From assembly GCA_040216635.1 (NCBI GenBank), contig JAVJOU010000030.1:1-64000 (forward strand): a stretch of DNA of 64,000 nt, given 5' to 3'. A program made the translations under genes and the position numbers. Below are positions 34,752 through 42,988 of this stretch, one piece after another (the first letter of the stretch is position 1; the number at the start of each line of letters is the position of its first letter). The notes beneath the pieces were generated by a model, which did not search any database, was not told the DNA's origin, and worked only from the letters and a program-made list of their open reading frames with translations. Source of the DNA: UBA1479 sp040216635 (GTDB taxonomy: Bacteria; Pseudomonadota; Alphaproteobacteria; Rhodospirillales; Casp-alpha2).

Positions 34752-36143
34752 TCAGACCTGGGTGCGAAGGTGAAAGGACATGGGCCGGGTCAGGTGATCA
34801 TAGCCGAGCGGCGACAGGGTGCAGCCCCGGCCCGAATTCTTGACCCCGGTCCAGGCCAGGGCCGGGTCCAGGTAGTCGGCCCGGTTCATGAACAGGGTGC
34901 CCGTTTCGATCCGGCCCCCCAGCGCCAGAGCCGCGTCCGTATCCGCCGTCCAAATGCTGGCGGTCAGACCGAAGTCGCTATCGTTCATCAGAGCCACGGC
35001 CTCGTCGTCGGAGGCAACCTTCATCACGCCGACCACGGGGCCGAAGGATTCTTCCGTCATCACGCGCATGGAATGGTCCACATCGACCAGCACCTGCGGC
35101 GCCATATAGACACTGCCGGGGGCATCCCGACCGAACGCCTTGGGATCGATCAGGGCCCGGGCCCCGGCCTGGACGGCGCCCGCGATCTGCCCGCGCACGA
35201 AATCGGCGGCCTTGGGACGAACCATGGGGCCCAGGGTCGTCGCCTCGTCGAGCGGGTCGCCCAGGACGTATCCCTTGGCGATCTCCACCATGCCCTCGAC
35301 GAAATCGTCATAGACATCGGCATGGACATAGACCCGCTCGATCCCGCAGCAGCTTTGCCCGGAATTGAAGAAGGCGCCGTCGGTCACGTTCTCGACGGCG
35401 TGGGGCAGGTCGGCATCGGCGCGCACGTAGGCCGGATCCTTGCCGCCCAGTTCCAGCCCGATGCCGATGAAGCGGCCCGCCGCCGCCTGCTCCATGGCCG
35501 CCCCGCCGGGGACGGAGCCCGTGAAGGCGACGAAATCGATCTCGGGGGATGCCACCACGCGGGCGGTCTGATCATGGGTCAGGTGCAGAACCTGGAACAG
35601 GCCCTCGGGGGCGCCCGCCGCCTCGAACGCGCGGGCGATGCGCTCGCCACATAAAGGCGTCTGCGTCGCGTGTTTCAGGACCACCGCGTTGCCCGCCATG
35701 ATCGCCGGCACGATGGCGTTGACCGCGGTGAGGTAAGGATAGTTCCAGGGGGCGACGACCAGCACGACGCCCAAGGGCATGCGGCGGATGAAGCGGGTGA
35801 AGCCCGGCTTGTCCGGCGCGGGCCGGTCGGCCAGGGCCTCCCCGGCGATGGCGATCATGTGCCGCGCCCGTTCCTCGAAGCCCGCGACCTCGCCCGCGCC
35901 ATACCGCACGGGCCGGCCCATCTGCCAGGCCAGTTCCCGGGAAACGGCATCGGGTTCGGTGATGAAGGCATCGACCATGCGCGAACAGATCACGGCCCGT
36001 TCGGCCACGGGCATGCGGCGCCAGATTTCCTGGCACCGGGCGGCGCGGTCCAACGCTGTTGCGATTTCGGTGTCGCTTGCGGCGGGGCGTTCGGCATAGA
36101 CCGATCCGTCAACGGGGGAAATACAACTGAGCGTTTCGGTCAT
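34752..36143 (-). CDS. NAD(P)-dependent aldehyde dehydrogenase
   Basis: This is an aldehyde dehydrogenase of 463 residues with APWNYPYLTAVNAIVPA (oxyanion Asn), LELGGKDPAYV (catalytic Glu) and the catalytic Cys in NSGQSCCGIERVYVHADV (about residue 265), next to a second Cys. It resembles the succinate-semialdehyde/aminoaldehyde group more than PhnY, and only about a third of the residues look shared with PhnY in this window. Together with the iron alcohol dehydrogenase it can take an alcohol to an acid in two steps. The ATG at 36143 is used; the frame extends 15 residues upstream. Confidence 0.88.
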   Translation of the reverse strand: MTETLSCISPVDGSVYAERPAASDTEIATALDRAARCQEIWRRMPVAERAVICSRMVDAFITEPDAVSRELAWQMGRPVRYGAGEVAGFEERARHMIAIAGEALADRPAPDKPGFTRFIRRMPLGVVLVVAPWNYPYLTAVNAIVPAIMAGNAVVLKHATQTPLCGERIARAFEAAGAPEGLFQVLHLTHDQTARVVASPEIDFVAFTGSVPGGAAMEQAAAGRFIGIGLELGGKDPAYVRADADLPHAVENVTDGAFFNSGQSCCGIERVYVHADVYDDFVEGMVEIAKGYVLGDPLDEATTLGPMVRPKAADFVRGQIAGAVQAGARALIDPKAFGRDAPGSVYMAPQVLVDVDHSMRVMTEESFGPVVGVMKVASDDEAVALMNDSDFGLTASIWTADTDAALALGGRIETGTLFMNRADYLDPALAWTGVKNSGRGCTLSPLGYDHLTRPMSFHLRTQV

Positions 36144-36242
36144 GATGTGAATTCGGCGTTTCCTGTAATGTCTTGGGAACAGGGGCAATTGCGGGACGTT
36201 AGCCCGCAGGATTGAACCGCGCCAGCGGATTTCGCACCCCCG

Positions 36243-37262
36243 TCACGGGTTTTCGAACCGCACGCCCGATGTCTGCGCGCGCAGACGCGGATCGGGCGAT
36301 TTGACCGTCACCGGCAGTCCTTCCAGGACCTCGCGGCAACGCTCCAGCGTTTCAAGTTCCAGGCGCTCCATGGCCTCGTGGGTGAAGAACGTCAGATGCG
36401 GCAGCAGGATCACGTTGTCCATGGCGAACAGGGGGCTGAGCGGATGCCCTTCAAGGGCAAGCGGCTCCCGGCTGTACACGTCAAGCCCGGCACCCGCGAT
36501 GCGGCCTTCGACCAGGGCCCGGACCAGGGCCGCTTCGTCGACGATGGCACCGCGCGCGACATTGATCAGAAAGGCCGTCGGCTTCATGGCGGCCAGTTCC
36601 TGCGCGCCGATCAAATGCCGGGTCTCGTCATTCAACACGCTATGGACCGAGACGAAATCCGACCGCGCCATCAGGTCCATCAAATCGGACACCGGCTCGA
36701 TCCCGGCCCGGATCAATTCCGCGTCGGACGTATGGGGACTATAGGCGATGACCCGGGCCCCGAACCCGGCCCCGGCCATCTGGGCGAAGGCGCGGCCGAT
36801 CCGCCCGGCCCCCACGATGCCCACGGTCTTGCCCGCGATGTCCGATGCCAGCCATTGTTGCTCGGGCCAGGCCCAGCCGTCCGCATGCATGGCGCGGTCC
36901 AGCGGGACCAGCTTCTTGGCCAGCGCCAGCATCAGGGTAAACGCCCCCTCGGCCACCGTGCGCTCGGCATATTCCGGGATATTGACCACGGGGATGCCCC
37001 GTTCGCGGGCCGCGACCATGTCGATGGCATCGATGCCGACGCCGTATTTGACGATGCCCATCAGCTTGGGGGCCGCCGTGATGACCTTTTCCGTGATCGG
37101 CGTGTAGCACATCAGGATCAGGTCCGCGTCGGCGACGGCGTCGAGCAACACGTTCTCCCCTGCCCCGTCCGGCACCAGCACCAGATCGACGCCCATGTCG
37201 CGCAGGCCCGCGTCGATCACCGGGCATTGCAGTTCACGGTCCGTGCGGACGACCTTGACCAT
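36243..37262 (-). CDS. D-2-hydroxyacid dehydrogenase family protein
   Basis: This is an NAD(P)-dependent 2-hydroxyacid dehydrogenase of 339 residues (3-phosphoglycerate dehydrogenase/CtBP-like). The Rossmann loop is GKTVGIVGAGRIGRAFAQM (about 146-164). The catalytic Arg is in NVARGAIVDEAALVRAL, the Glu in AGLDVYSREP and the His in LLPHLTFFTHEAMER. The open frame continues upstream to 37445, but those residues overlap the next gene. The ATG at 37262, 29 bases after the upstream stop, is preceded by a GGAAAGG site. The substrate is unknown; a phosphono- or ordinary 2-oxo acid is possible. Confidence 0.88.
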   Translation of the reverse strand: MVKVVRTDRELQCPVIDAGLRDMGVDLVLVPDGAGENVLLDAVADADLILMCYTPITEKVITAAPKLMGIVKYGVGIDAIDMVAARERGIPVVNIPEYAERTVAEGAFTLMLALAKKLVPLDRAMHADGWAWPEQQWLASDIAGKTVGIVGAGRIGRAFAQMAGAGFGARVIAYSPHTSDAELIRAGIEPVSDLMDLMARSDFVSVHSVLNDETRHLIGAQELAAMKPTAFLINVARGAIVDEAALVRALVEGRIAGAGLDVYSREPLALEGHPLSPLFAMDNVILLPHLTFFTHEAMERLELETLERCREVLEGLPVTVKSPDPRLRAQTSGVRFENP

Positions 37263-37291
37263 GGCGGTTCCCCTTTCCGGGTTGTTGTCGT

Positions 37292-38695
37292 TCAGACCAG
37301 TCCCGCCGCGCGGGCGGCGTCCGTGATGGCCCCTTCCAGGATATCCAGGGCCTGATCCATTTCCGCCTGCGTCACCACCAGGGGCGGCGTCAGGGTCAAT
37401 GTATTGCCCATGGAAATCTTGAACGAAAGCCCGCCGTCCAGGCAACGGTAGAGCACGTCCTCGGCCAGGGCCACCGCCGGTTCCTTCCCCGCCTTGTCGA
37501 CCACCAATTCCGCCCCCATCAGGAATCCCCGCCCGCGCACGTCGCCGATCACGGGCAGACGGTCCTTCAAGTCGTGCAGGCGGGCCAAGGCATGGGCCCC
37601 CACGGTCGCCGCGTTGTCGACCAGGTTTTCGTCTTCAATGATTTCGATGGTGGTCAGCGCCGCCCGCGTGGTCACGGGGTTTTTTTCGTGCGTGTAATGC
37701 CCGAAGGCATAGTCGCCCGCCACGTCCAGGCCCGGCCGGGCGATCACGGCGGCGATGGGCAGAATGCCGCCGCCCAGCCCCTTGCCCATGACCAGGATGT
37801 CCGGAACAACATCATCGTGGTCGCAGGCGAACATGCGCCCGGTCTTGCCCAGGCCCGTGGGAATTTCGTCGAAGATCAGCAAGGCACCGACATCGTCGCA
37901 GGCCTGCCTGACGGCGGTCCAGAACCCCGGCGGCGGCACGAAGGGCACGGCGCGGGCGGGCTCGGCGATCACGGCGGCGACGTCGCCTTCTTTTTCCAGC
38001 ACGTAGCGCACCATGTTGGCACAGGTCATTTTGCACAGGTCCAAATCCGGCTGGCCGTCCGTTTCCGGATAGCCGTAAGGACAGCGATAGCAGGCGAAGG
38101 GGGCGACATGTTCCGTGCCCGCCAATAGCGGGCCGATCAGGTTCGATCTGAACAACTGTTCCCCGCCCACGGACGACGCCCCGAACCCGGCCCCGTGAAA
38201 GGCATCCCAGAACGATACGGTCTTGAACCGCCCGGTCGCGGCGCGGGCAAGTTTCAACGCGACCTCGACCGCGTCGGACCCACCCGTGGTAAACAGCACC
38301 TTGCCGAGATCACCCGGCGCGATATCCACCAGCTTGCGGGCCAAGTCCGTCGCCGGCGCGCAGGCAAACCGCCGAGGGGCGAAGGAAAGGGTGTCCATCT
38401 GGTCGGCGATGGCTTTTTTCAGACGCGGATGGCCGTAGCCGATGTGATGTACGTTGTTGCCGTGGAAGTCGAGGTAACGCCGGCCTTCGGCGTCTTCGAT
38501 CCAGGGTCCTTCGGCCTTGGCGATCACCGACAGGCAGGGGGTGGACACGGATTGATGCAGGAACAGATCCGCATCTTCGGCCAGCGCTGCCTTGGATGCC
38601 CTGCCCAAGGCACCCGCCGCCCATTCCCGGCGCCGGGGCGATGCATTGCTTTCCCCTTCCGAAGGGGCGGGTGCATGAAGGCGTTCGTTGGGCAT
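37292..38695 (-). CDS. pbfA: Class-III PLP enzyme, probable (R)-1-hydroxy-2-aminoethylphosphonate ammonia-lyase (PbfA-like)
   Basis: This is a class-III aminotransferase-fold protein of 467 residues with the PLP Lys in ILVMGKGLGGGILP and the Asp in LLIFDEIPTGLGKTGRMFA. The segments YLDFHGNNVHHIGYGHP, FKTVSFWDAFHGAGFGASSVGGE and SFKISMGNTLTLTPPLVV resemble the PbfA proteins found in AEP clusters, which convert 1-hydroxy-AEP to phosphonoacetaldehyde and ammonia. The context (shared operator with phnW and phnA) supports this. A generic aminotransferase cannot be excluded. The start at 38695 is required because the frame up to 38788 would run through the operator. Confidence 0.68.
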   Translation of the reverse strand: MPNERLHAPAPSEGESNASPRRREWAAGALGRASKAALAEDADLFLHQSVSTPCLSVIAKAEGPWIEDAEGRRYLDFHGNNVHHIGYGHPRLKKAIADQMDTLSFAPRRFACAPATDLARKLVDIAPGDLGKVLFTTGGSDAVEVALKLARAATGRFKTVSFWDAFHGAGFGASSVGGEQLFRSNLIGPLLAGTEHVAPFACYRCPYGYPETDGQPDLDLCKMTCANMVRYVLEKEGDVAAVIAEPARAVPFVPPPGFWTAVRQACDDVGALLIFDEIPTGLGKTGRMFACDHDDVVPDILVMGKGLGGGILPIAAVIARPGLDVAGDYAFGHYTHEKNPVTTRAALTTIEIIEDENLVDNAATVGAHALARLHDLKDRLPVIGDVRGRGFLMGAELVVDKAGKEPAVALAEDVLYRCLDGGLSFKISMGNTLTLTPPLVVTQAEMDQALDILEGAITDAARAAGLV

Positions 38696-38728
38696 GGGAC
38701 GGCTACCGGTTGTGGCGTCAAACAACGG

Positions 38729-38792
38729 AGTTTCGCGGGCGCCCCAGCCATAAGTCAAATCGCTAATGCCGATAGGATTTATCGGCAAGACC
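38729..38792 (-). promoter_or_regulatory. Promoter of the pbfA-led operon with shared LysR-type element (site D)
   Basis: The element at 38754-38792 (plus strand) begins GTCAAATCGCTAAT and keeps CGATAGGATTTATCGG at the common spacing. Toward pbfA it ends in CGATTTGACT (-35 TTGACT), and GAAACT (38729-38734 region) follows after 18-19 bases. It places the second operon under the same control as phnW and phnA. Confidence 0.7.
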
Positions 38793-38832
38793 TATGCTCG
38801 ATCAGGCAACCGATTTAAGTCAGCGCAAGGCC

Positions 38833-38863
38833 TTGACCTTCCAGTGACTGGAATCATTATATA
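38833..38863 (+). promoter_or_regulatory. CueR-type promoter of the copper ATPase operon
   Basis: TTGACC (38833-38838) and TATATA (38858-38863) are 19 bases apart, the long spacer of MerR-family promoters. The spacer holds a perfect dyad TTCCAGT-G-ACTGGAA (38839-38853), close to the CueR consensus. The P-type ATPase starts about 57 bases further on. Confidence 0.85.
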
Positions 38864-38919
38864 ACCAGGGTCGGACCGGCTTCAGCATTCTGCGCCGCAC
38901 CGCGACACAGGAGAAAGTC

Positions 38920-41316
38920 ATGACAGCCCCTACGAACCCGGCCGCCACATCGACACAACATACGGCATCCTGCTGCGGCGGCAGCCACGGTGCCGAAACC
39001 GCACATGAGGCCACGGCCAAGGATCCAGTCTGCGGCATGTCCGTAACCTTGGGTAGGGGCAAGCCGACATTCGATCACAACGGCACGGCCTATCATTTCT
39101 GCCACGACGGCTGCCGGACGAAGTTCGCGAACGATCCGGAACATTATCTTTCCGGCGCCCATTTGAAGCCCCAGAAGGAGATGCCCGCCGGAACGAAATA
39201 CACCTGCCCCATGGATCCGGAAATCGTCCAGATCGGCCCCGGCACCTGCCCCATTTGCGGCATGGCGTTGGAGCCCATGGGCATACCCACGGGCGATGAA
39301 GGTCCCAATCCGGAATTGGTCGATTTCACCCGCCGGTTTTGGGTCGGTGCCGTCCTGACCGTACCGGTTCTGGTCCTGGCCATGGGGCCGATGCTGGGCC
39401 TGGGCATTCGCGACGCCCTAGGCGAAAGCCGGGCACAGTGGATCGAGTTGGCCCTGGCCAGCCCTGTTATTCTGTGGTGCGGCTGGCCGTTCTTTGAACG
39501 CGGCGTCCGGTCTGTCATCACGCGTCACCTGAATATGTTCACCCTGATCGCCATGGGCGTGGGAGCGGCCTATCTGTTCAGCCTTGCCGCCGTGCTGGCC
39601 CCCGGCATTTTCCCCGATGGCTTCCGCGACACGAACGGCCATGTTGGAGTCTATTTCGAAGCCGGCGCCGTGATCATCGTCCTGGTCCTGCTGGGGCAAT
39701 TGATGGAACTGGGGGCACGGGACCGCACCGGGGCGGCCATTCGCGCCTTGCTGGACATGGCCGCCAAGACAGCCCGACGGATCGCCCCCGACGGAACCGA
39801 GTCCGAGGTGCCCCTTGACGAGGTGCAAAGCGGCGACCGCCTGCGCGTGCGCCCAGGCGACAAAATTCCGGTCGATGGTGTCGTTCTGGAGGGCCGGTCT
39901 TCCGTCGACGAATCCATGATCACCGGCGAACCGGTGCCGGTCGAAAAAACGGAGGGGGATACCCTTACCGGCGCCACCCTCAACGGGACCGGCAGCCTGA
40001 TCATGGAAGCCCGGCGCGTCGGCGCCGAAACGACCCTCAGCCAGATCGTCGAAATGGTCGCAAGTGCGCAGCGGTCGCGCGCCCCCATTCAAAAGGTCGC
40101 GGATGCCGTCGCCGGCATTTTCGTGCCGGCGGTGGTCGCTGTCGCCATCCTGTCGTTTATCGCCTGGTCGATCTGGGGTCCGCCGCCTGCATTGGCCTAT
40201 GCCCTGGTGTCTGCCGTGGCCGTGCTGATCATCGCCTGTCCCTGCGCGCTCGGCCTCGCCACGCCCATGTCGATCATGACGGCGACGGGCCGGGGTGCGC
40301 AGGCCGGCGTGCTGATCAAGAACGCCGAGGCGTTGGAACGCTTCGCCAAGGTCGACACATTGATCGTCGACAAGACCGGAACCCTGACCCTGGGCAAACC
40401 GAAACTTGTCGTCGTGCTTGCCAACGAGGGCCATGACGAGGCCGAAATTCTGCGCCTTGCCGCCAGCCTGGAACGCGGCTCCGAACATCCCCTGGCCGAG
40501 GCCATCGTAACCGGCGCCGAGGATCGCGGCATCACCATGGCCACGGCGGATGATTTCCAATCGATTACCGGCATGGGCGTGACCGGCACCGTGGACGGCA
40601 CAGCCGTGGCGCTCGGCAATATCCGGATGCTGGAAAACCTGAACATCGATGCGGGCGACCTGATGACGCAGGCGGATGCTGGGCGGGATAACGGGGAAAC
40701 GATCATGTTCGTCGTCGCCGACCGCAAGGTTGCCGGCCTGATCGCCGTCGCCGACCCGGTCAAGGAAACCACCGCCGCCGCCATCCGCGCCTTGCACGCG
40801 GCGGGGCTGCATATCGTCATGGCGACCGGCGACAACGAACGCACGGCCCGGGCCGTGGCGCAAGGATTAGGCATCGACGACATCCGCGCCGACGTCCTGC
40901 CCGAGGACAAGGCCCGGATCGTCAAGGACCTGCAATCACAGGGCCGCAAGGTCGCCATGGCGGGCGACGGGGTCAACGACGCCCCGGCCCTGGCCCAGGC
41001 CGACGTGGGCATCGCCATGGGCACGGGGGCGGACGTGGCGATCGAAAGCGCCGGCATCACCTTGGTCAAAGGGGATTTGGGCGGCATCGTGCGGGCACGC
41101 AAACTGGCGCTGGCAACCATGCGCAACATCCGTCAGAACCTGTTTTTCGCCATGGTCTACAACGCCCTTGGAGTTCCCGTCGCGGCGGGCGTTCTTTATC
41201 CCGTGTTCGGTATTCTGCTGTCGCCCATGTTCGCCGCCGCCGCCATGAGCCTGAGTTCCGTTTCCGTCATCACCAACGCGTTGCGTTTACGGCGCGCCGA
41301 CATCGGAGGAGATTAA
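38920..41316 (+). CDS. copA: Copper-exporting P1B-type ATPase
   Basis: This is a P1B-1 ATPase of 798 residues that pumps Cu(I) out of the cytosol. The N-terminus has no HMA domains. Instead it has a Cys/His leader (SCCGGSHG, about 17-24), a YHS domain (KDPVCGMSV to DPEHYL, about 34-77) and a heavy-metal-binding YTCPMDPEIVQIGPGTCPICGM segment (about 94-115). Eight helices follow, with CPCALGLATP (about 440), the phosphorylated Asp in DKTGTLT (about 484), TGDN and GDGVND. YNALGVPVAAG and MSLSSVSVITNALRL in the last helices match copper-type pumps. AGGAGAAAG precedes the ATG. Confidence 0.94.
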   Translation: MTAPTNPAATSTQHTASCCGGSHGAETAHEATAKDPVCGMSVTLGRGKPTFDHNGTAYHFCHDGCRTKFANDPEHYLSGAHLKPQKEMPAGTKYTCPMDPEIVQIGPGTCPICGMALEPMGIPTGDEGPNPELVDFTRRFWVGAVLTVPVLVLAMGPMLGLGIRDALGESRAQWIELALASPVILWCGWPFFERGVRSVITRHLNMFTLIAMGVGAAYLFSLAAVLAPGIFPDGFRDTNGHVGVYFEAGAVIIVLVLLGQLMELGARDRTGAAIRALLDMAAKTARRIAPDGTESEVPLDEVQSGDRLRVRPGDKIPVDGVVLEGRSSVDESMITGEPVPVEKTEGDTLTGATLNGTGSLIMEARRVGAETTLSQIVEMVASAQRSRAPIQKVADAVAGIFVPAVVAVAILSFIAWSIWGPPPALAYALVSAVAVLIIACPCALGLATPMSIMTATGRGAQAGVLIKNAEALERFAKVDTLIVDKTGTLTLGKPKLVVVLANEGHDEAEILRLAASLERGSEHPLAEAIVTGAEDRGITMATADDFQSITGMGVTGTVDGTAVALGNIRMLENLNIDAGDLMTQADAGRDNGETIMFVVADRKVAGLIAVADPVKETTAAAIRALHAAGLHIVMATGDNERTARAVAQGLGIDDIRADVLPEDKARIVKDLQSQGRKVAMAGDGVNDAPALAQADVGIAMGTGADVAIESAGITLVKGDLGGIVRARKLALATMRNIRQNLFFAMVYNALGVPVAAGVLYPVFGILLSPMFAAAAMSLSSVSVITNALRLRRADIGGD

Positions 41317-41319
41317 GCC

Positions 41320-41712
41320 ATGAACATCGGTGACGCGGCCCGGCTGTCGGGGCTTCCGCCCAAGACCATCCGCTATTACGAGGATATCTCCCTGGTCGTT
41401 CCCGCGCGCAGCGATAACGGCTACCGGGCCTATTCGGCAAACGACGTCCACAAACTGCAATTCGTGCAACGCGCCCGTGGATTGGGCTTTCCGATCGAAC
41501 ACTGCCGGACTTTACTGTCGCTGTACGAGGATCAGAACCGCGCCAGCGCCGACGTCAAGGCCATCGCGGCGGAACACCTGACGGAAATCGAAGCAAAGAT
41601 CGAGGAACTGAAAGCCCTTCGCAAGACGTTGAAACATCTGGTCGACAATTGCCACGGCGATGACCGGCCCAGCTGTCCCATTATCGACGGCCTGGCCGGG
41701 CCGGATCATTAA
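41320..41712 (+). CDS. cueR: Copper-responsive MerR-family regulator CueR
   Basis: This is a MerR-family regulator of 130 residues. The winged helix starts MNIGDAARLSGLPPKTIRYYEDISLV, followed by the dimerisation helix (about 75-108). The metal loop CHGDDRPSCPI (about 114-124) has the two Cys seven residues apart, as in Cu(I)-binding CueR. It lies three bases after the ATPase gene. It is expected to activate the 19-base-spacer promoters at 38833 and 42254, and so its own operon. Confidence 0.93.
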   Translation: MNIGDAARLSGLPPKTIRYYEDISLVVPARSDNGYRAYSANDVHKLQFVQRARGLGFPIEHCRTLLSLYEDQNRASADVKAIAAEHLTEIEAKIEELKALRKTLKHLVDNCHGDDRPSCPIIDGLAGPDH

Positions 41713-42191
41713 TGGCGGGCCCTTTGAAATTTGCATGGTCGGCCGCTGCCATCGGCGTGGTGGCCTTGGGCGGCGTCGCCTGGATGTGGTTCGGCCCGCA
41801 ATTATCAAACGGATCCGTCACCTTGATGCCGGATGACGGTCGGATCGTCGCGCAAGGTGCCGCAATCTATAAGGACGCCTGCGCCCAATGCCATGGCGTC
41901 AATCTGGAAGGACAGCCCAATTGGCGGGAACGCCTGCCTTCGGGCCGACTGCCCGCACCGCCCCACGACAGGACAGGACATACCTGGCATCATACCGACG
42001 CCCAGTTGTTCGATCTGACCAAGCGCGGTCCCGCCGCAATCGTCGGGGGCAATTATCAAAGCGACATGCCTGCCTATGCCGACATCCTGACGGACCCGGA
42101 AATCATTGCGGTTCTGTCCTATATCAAAAGCACTTGGCCCGCGACCGTCCGGGCCCGTCACGACGCCTTGAACCGCCAAGCGGACCAATAG
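41712..42191 (+). CDS. Membrane-anchored or secreted c-type cytochrome
   Basis: This is a 159-residue cytochrome c with one N-terminal helix (residues 6-24, an anchor or signal) and one haem site CAQCHG (about 57-62). The likely Met axial ligand is in YQSDMPAYADILTDPEIIAVLSYIKSTWP. It is similar to cytochromes that accompany copper-resistance genes. Its ATG overlaps the cueR stop (TAATG), so it is in the same operon. It may pass electrons from, or protect against, periplasmic copper chemistry together with the multicopper oxidase; this is an inference. Confidence 0.88.
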   Translation: MAGPLKFAWSAAAIGVVALGGVAWMWFGPQLSNGSVTLMPDDGRIVAQGAAIYKDACAQCHGVNLEGQPNWRERLPSGRLPAPPHDRTGHTWHHTDAQLFDLTKRGPAAIVGGNYQSDMPAYADILTDPEIIAVLSYIKSTWPATVRARHDALNRQADQ

Positions 42192-42253
42192 GATTTACTG
42201 CATGAATGCGCCATGCCTTACTGCATGCCGCATATAAAACGCCATTCCGGCTA

Positions 42254-42284
42254 TTGACCTTCCAGTTAGGGGAGGCCTTAAGCT
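42254..42284 (+). promoter_or_regulatory. Second CueR-type promoter
   Basis: TTGACC (42254-42259) with TAAGCT (42279-42284) 19 bases later. The left arm TTCCAGT is identical to the site at 38839, while the right arm (AGGGGAG) is degenerate. It drives the downstream copper genes. The -10 is weak, in line with an activator-dependent promoter. Confidence 0.6.
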
Positions 42285-42299
42285 TTGTCCTTCACGAAT

Positions 42300-42755
42300 A
42301 TGATTTCGGGTTATCTTCGGGTTATCGATGTGAAATTTGACCTAAGGAAAATTATCGCAGGCAAGAAGGCGCGGCGCATATGTGCTGCGGTTTTGACCCT
42401 GGCGATTTTCCTTTCCGGGTTCGGGATCGGACATGCGGCCCCCGCCGCCCCTGCCGACGGCATGCATCATGGACATGCAGCCAGCGTCGAAACCGTCAAA
42501 TGTGAGCATTCCGAAACCCGGGACCACACGGAATGTCACGGCCAGACGACCCCTTCCGATAAACGCCCCTTGTCAATGCAGCACGAAACCGGCGGCTGTT
42601 GTGTGAACGTCTGTTTTCCGACGGTCATGCCGCGCGACGTTTTGACTTTCACGCCCCCGGCATTCGTCATCCAAAAAGTGATTGCGAGCATCGACCGGAC
42701 ACCGGCGCTGGCATCGCCCAAAGGCCCGTTCCGCCCGCCGCGAGACTCCGCATAA
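42300..42755 (+). CDS. Small secreted Cys/His-rich protein (CopL-like)
   Basis: About 151 residues. After a signal-like helix (ICAAVLTLAIFLSGFGIGHAA, about 28-48) comes a metal-rich part with MHHGHA, CEHSETRDHTECHG and ETGGCCVNVCFPTVMP. The pattern is like short CopL/DUF2946-type proteins found with copper operons; a formal family match is not shown. The start is uncertain. The ATG at 42300 would leave almost no leader after the CueR promoter, so the GTG at 42330 is also plausible. An 11-base tandem repeat lies between the two. Confidence 0.6.
   Translation: MISGYLRVIDVKFDLRKIIAGKKARRICAAVLTLAIFLSGFGIGHAAPAAPADGMHHGHAASVETVKCEHSETRDHTECHGQTTPSDKRPLSMQHETGGCCVNVCFPTVMPRDVLTFTPPAFVIQKVIASIDRTPALASPKGPFRPPRDSA
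42305..42326 (+). repeat. Tandem 11-base repeat
   Basis: TTCGGGTTATC is repeated twice with no gap (42305-42315, 42316-42326), just after the second CueR-type promoter. A replication slippage event is the simplest origin. It would shift the frame if it lay in coding DNA and changed copy number. Confidence 0.6.
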
Positions 42756-42988
42756 TTCCCGCTCGGGCGTTATCGTCCGCAAGGAATTCCATTCAGCCGG
42801 CTCAGCCCCATTACATGACCGAACCGTCATGAGCGGCATCTGACACCGGTAGCCGGAACGCATGTTGCCAGGTTCCGCCTTCCTCTCGAATTCCGACCAA
42901 GTGGGAAATTTTCGCACCGGCGAGGATCAAGGCCCCCTGCCCTGCCTTTGCCGTGAGTGTCTCCAATCGAAATTCAAGGAACTCTACA

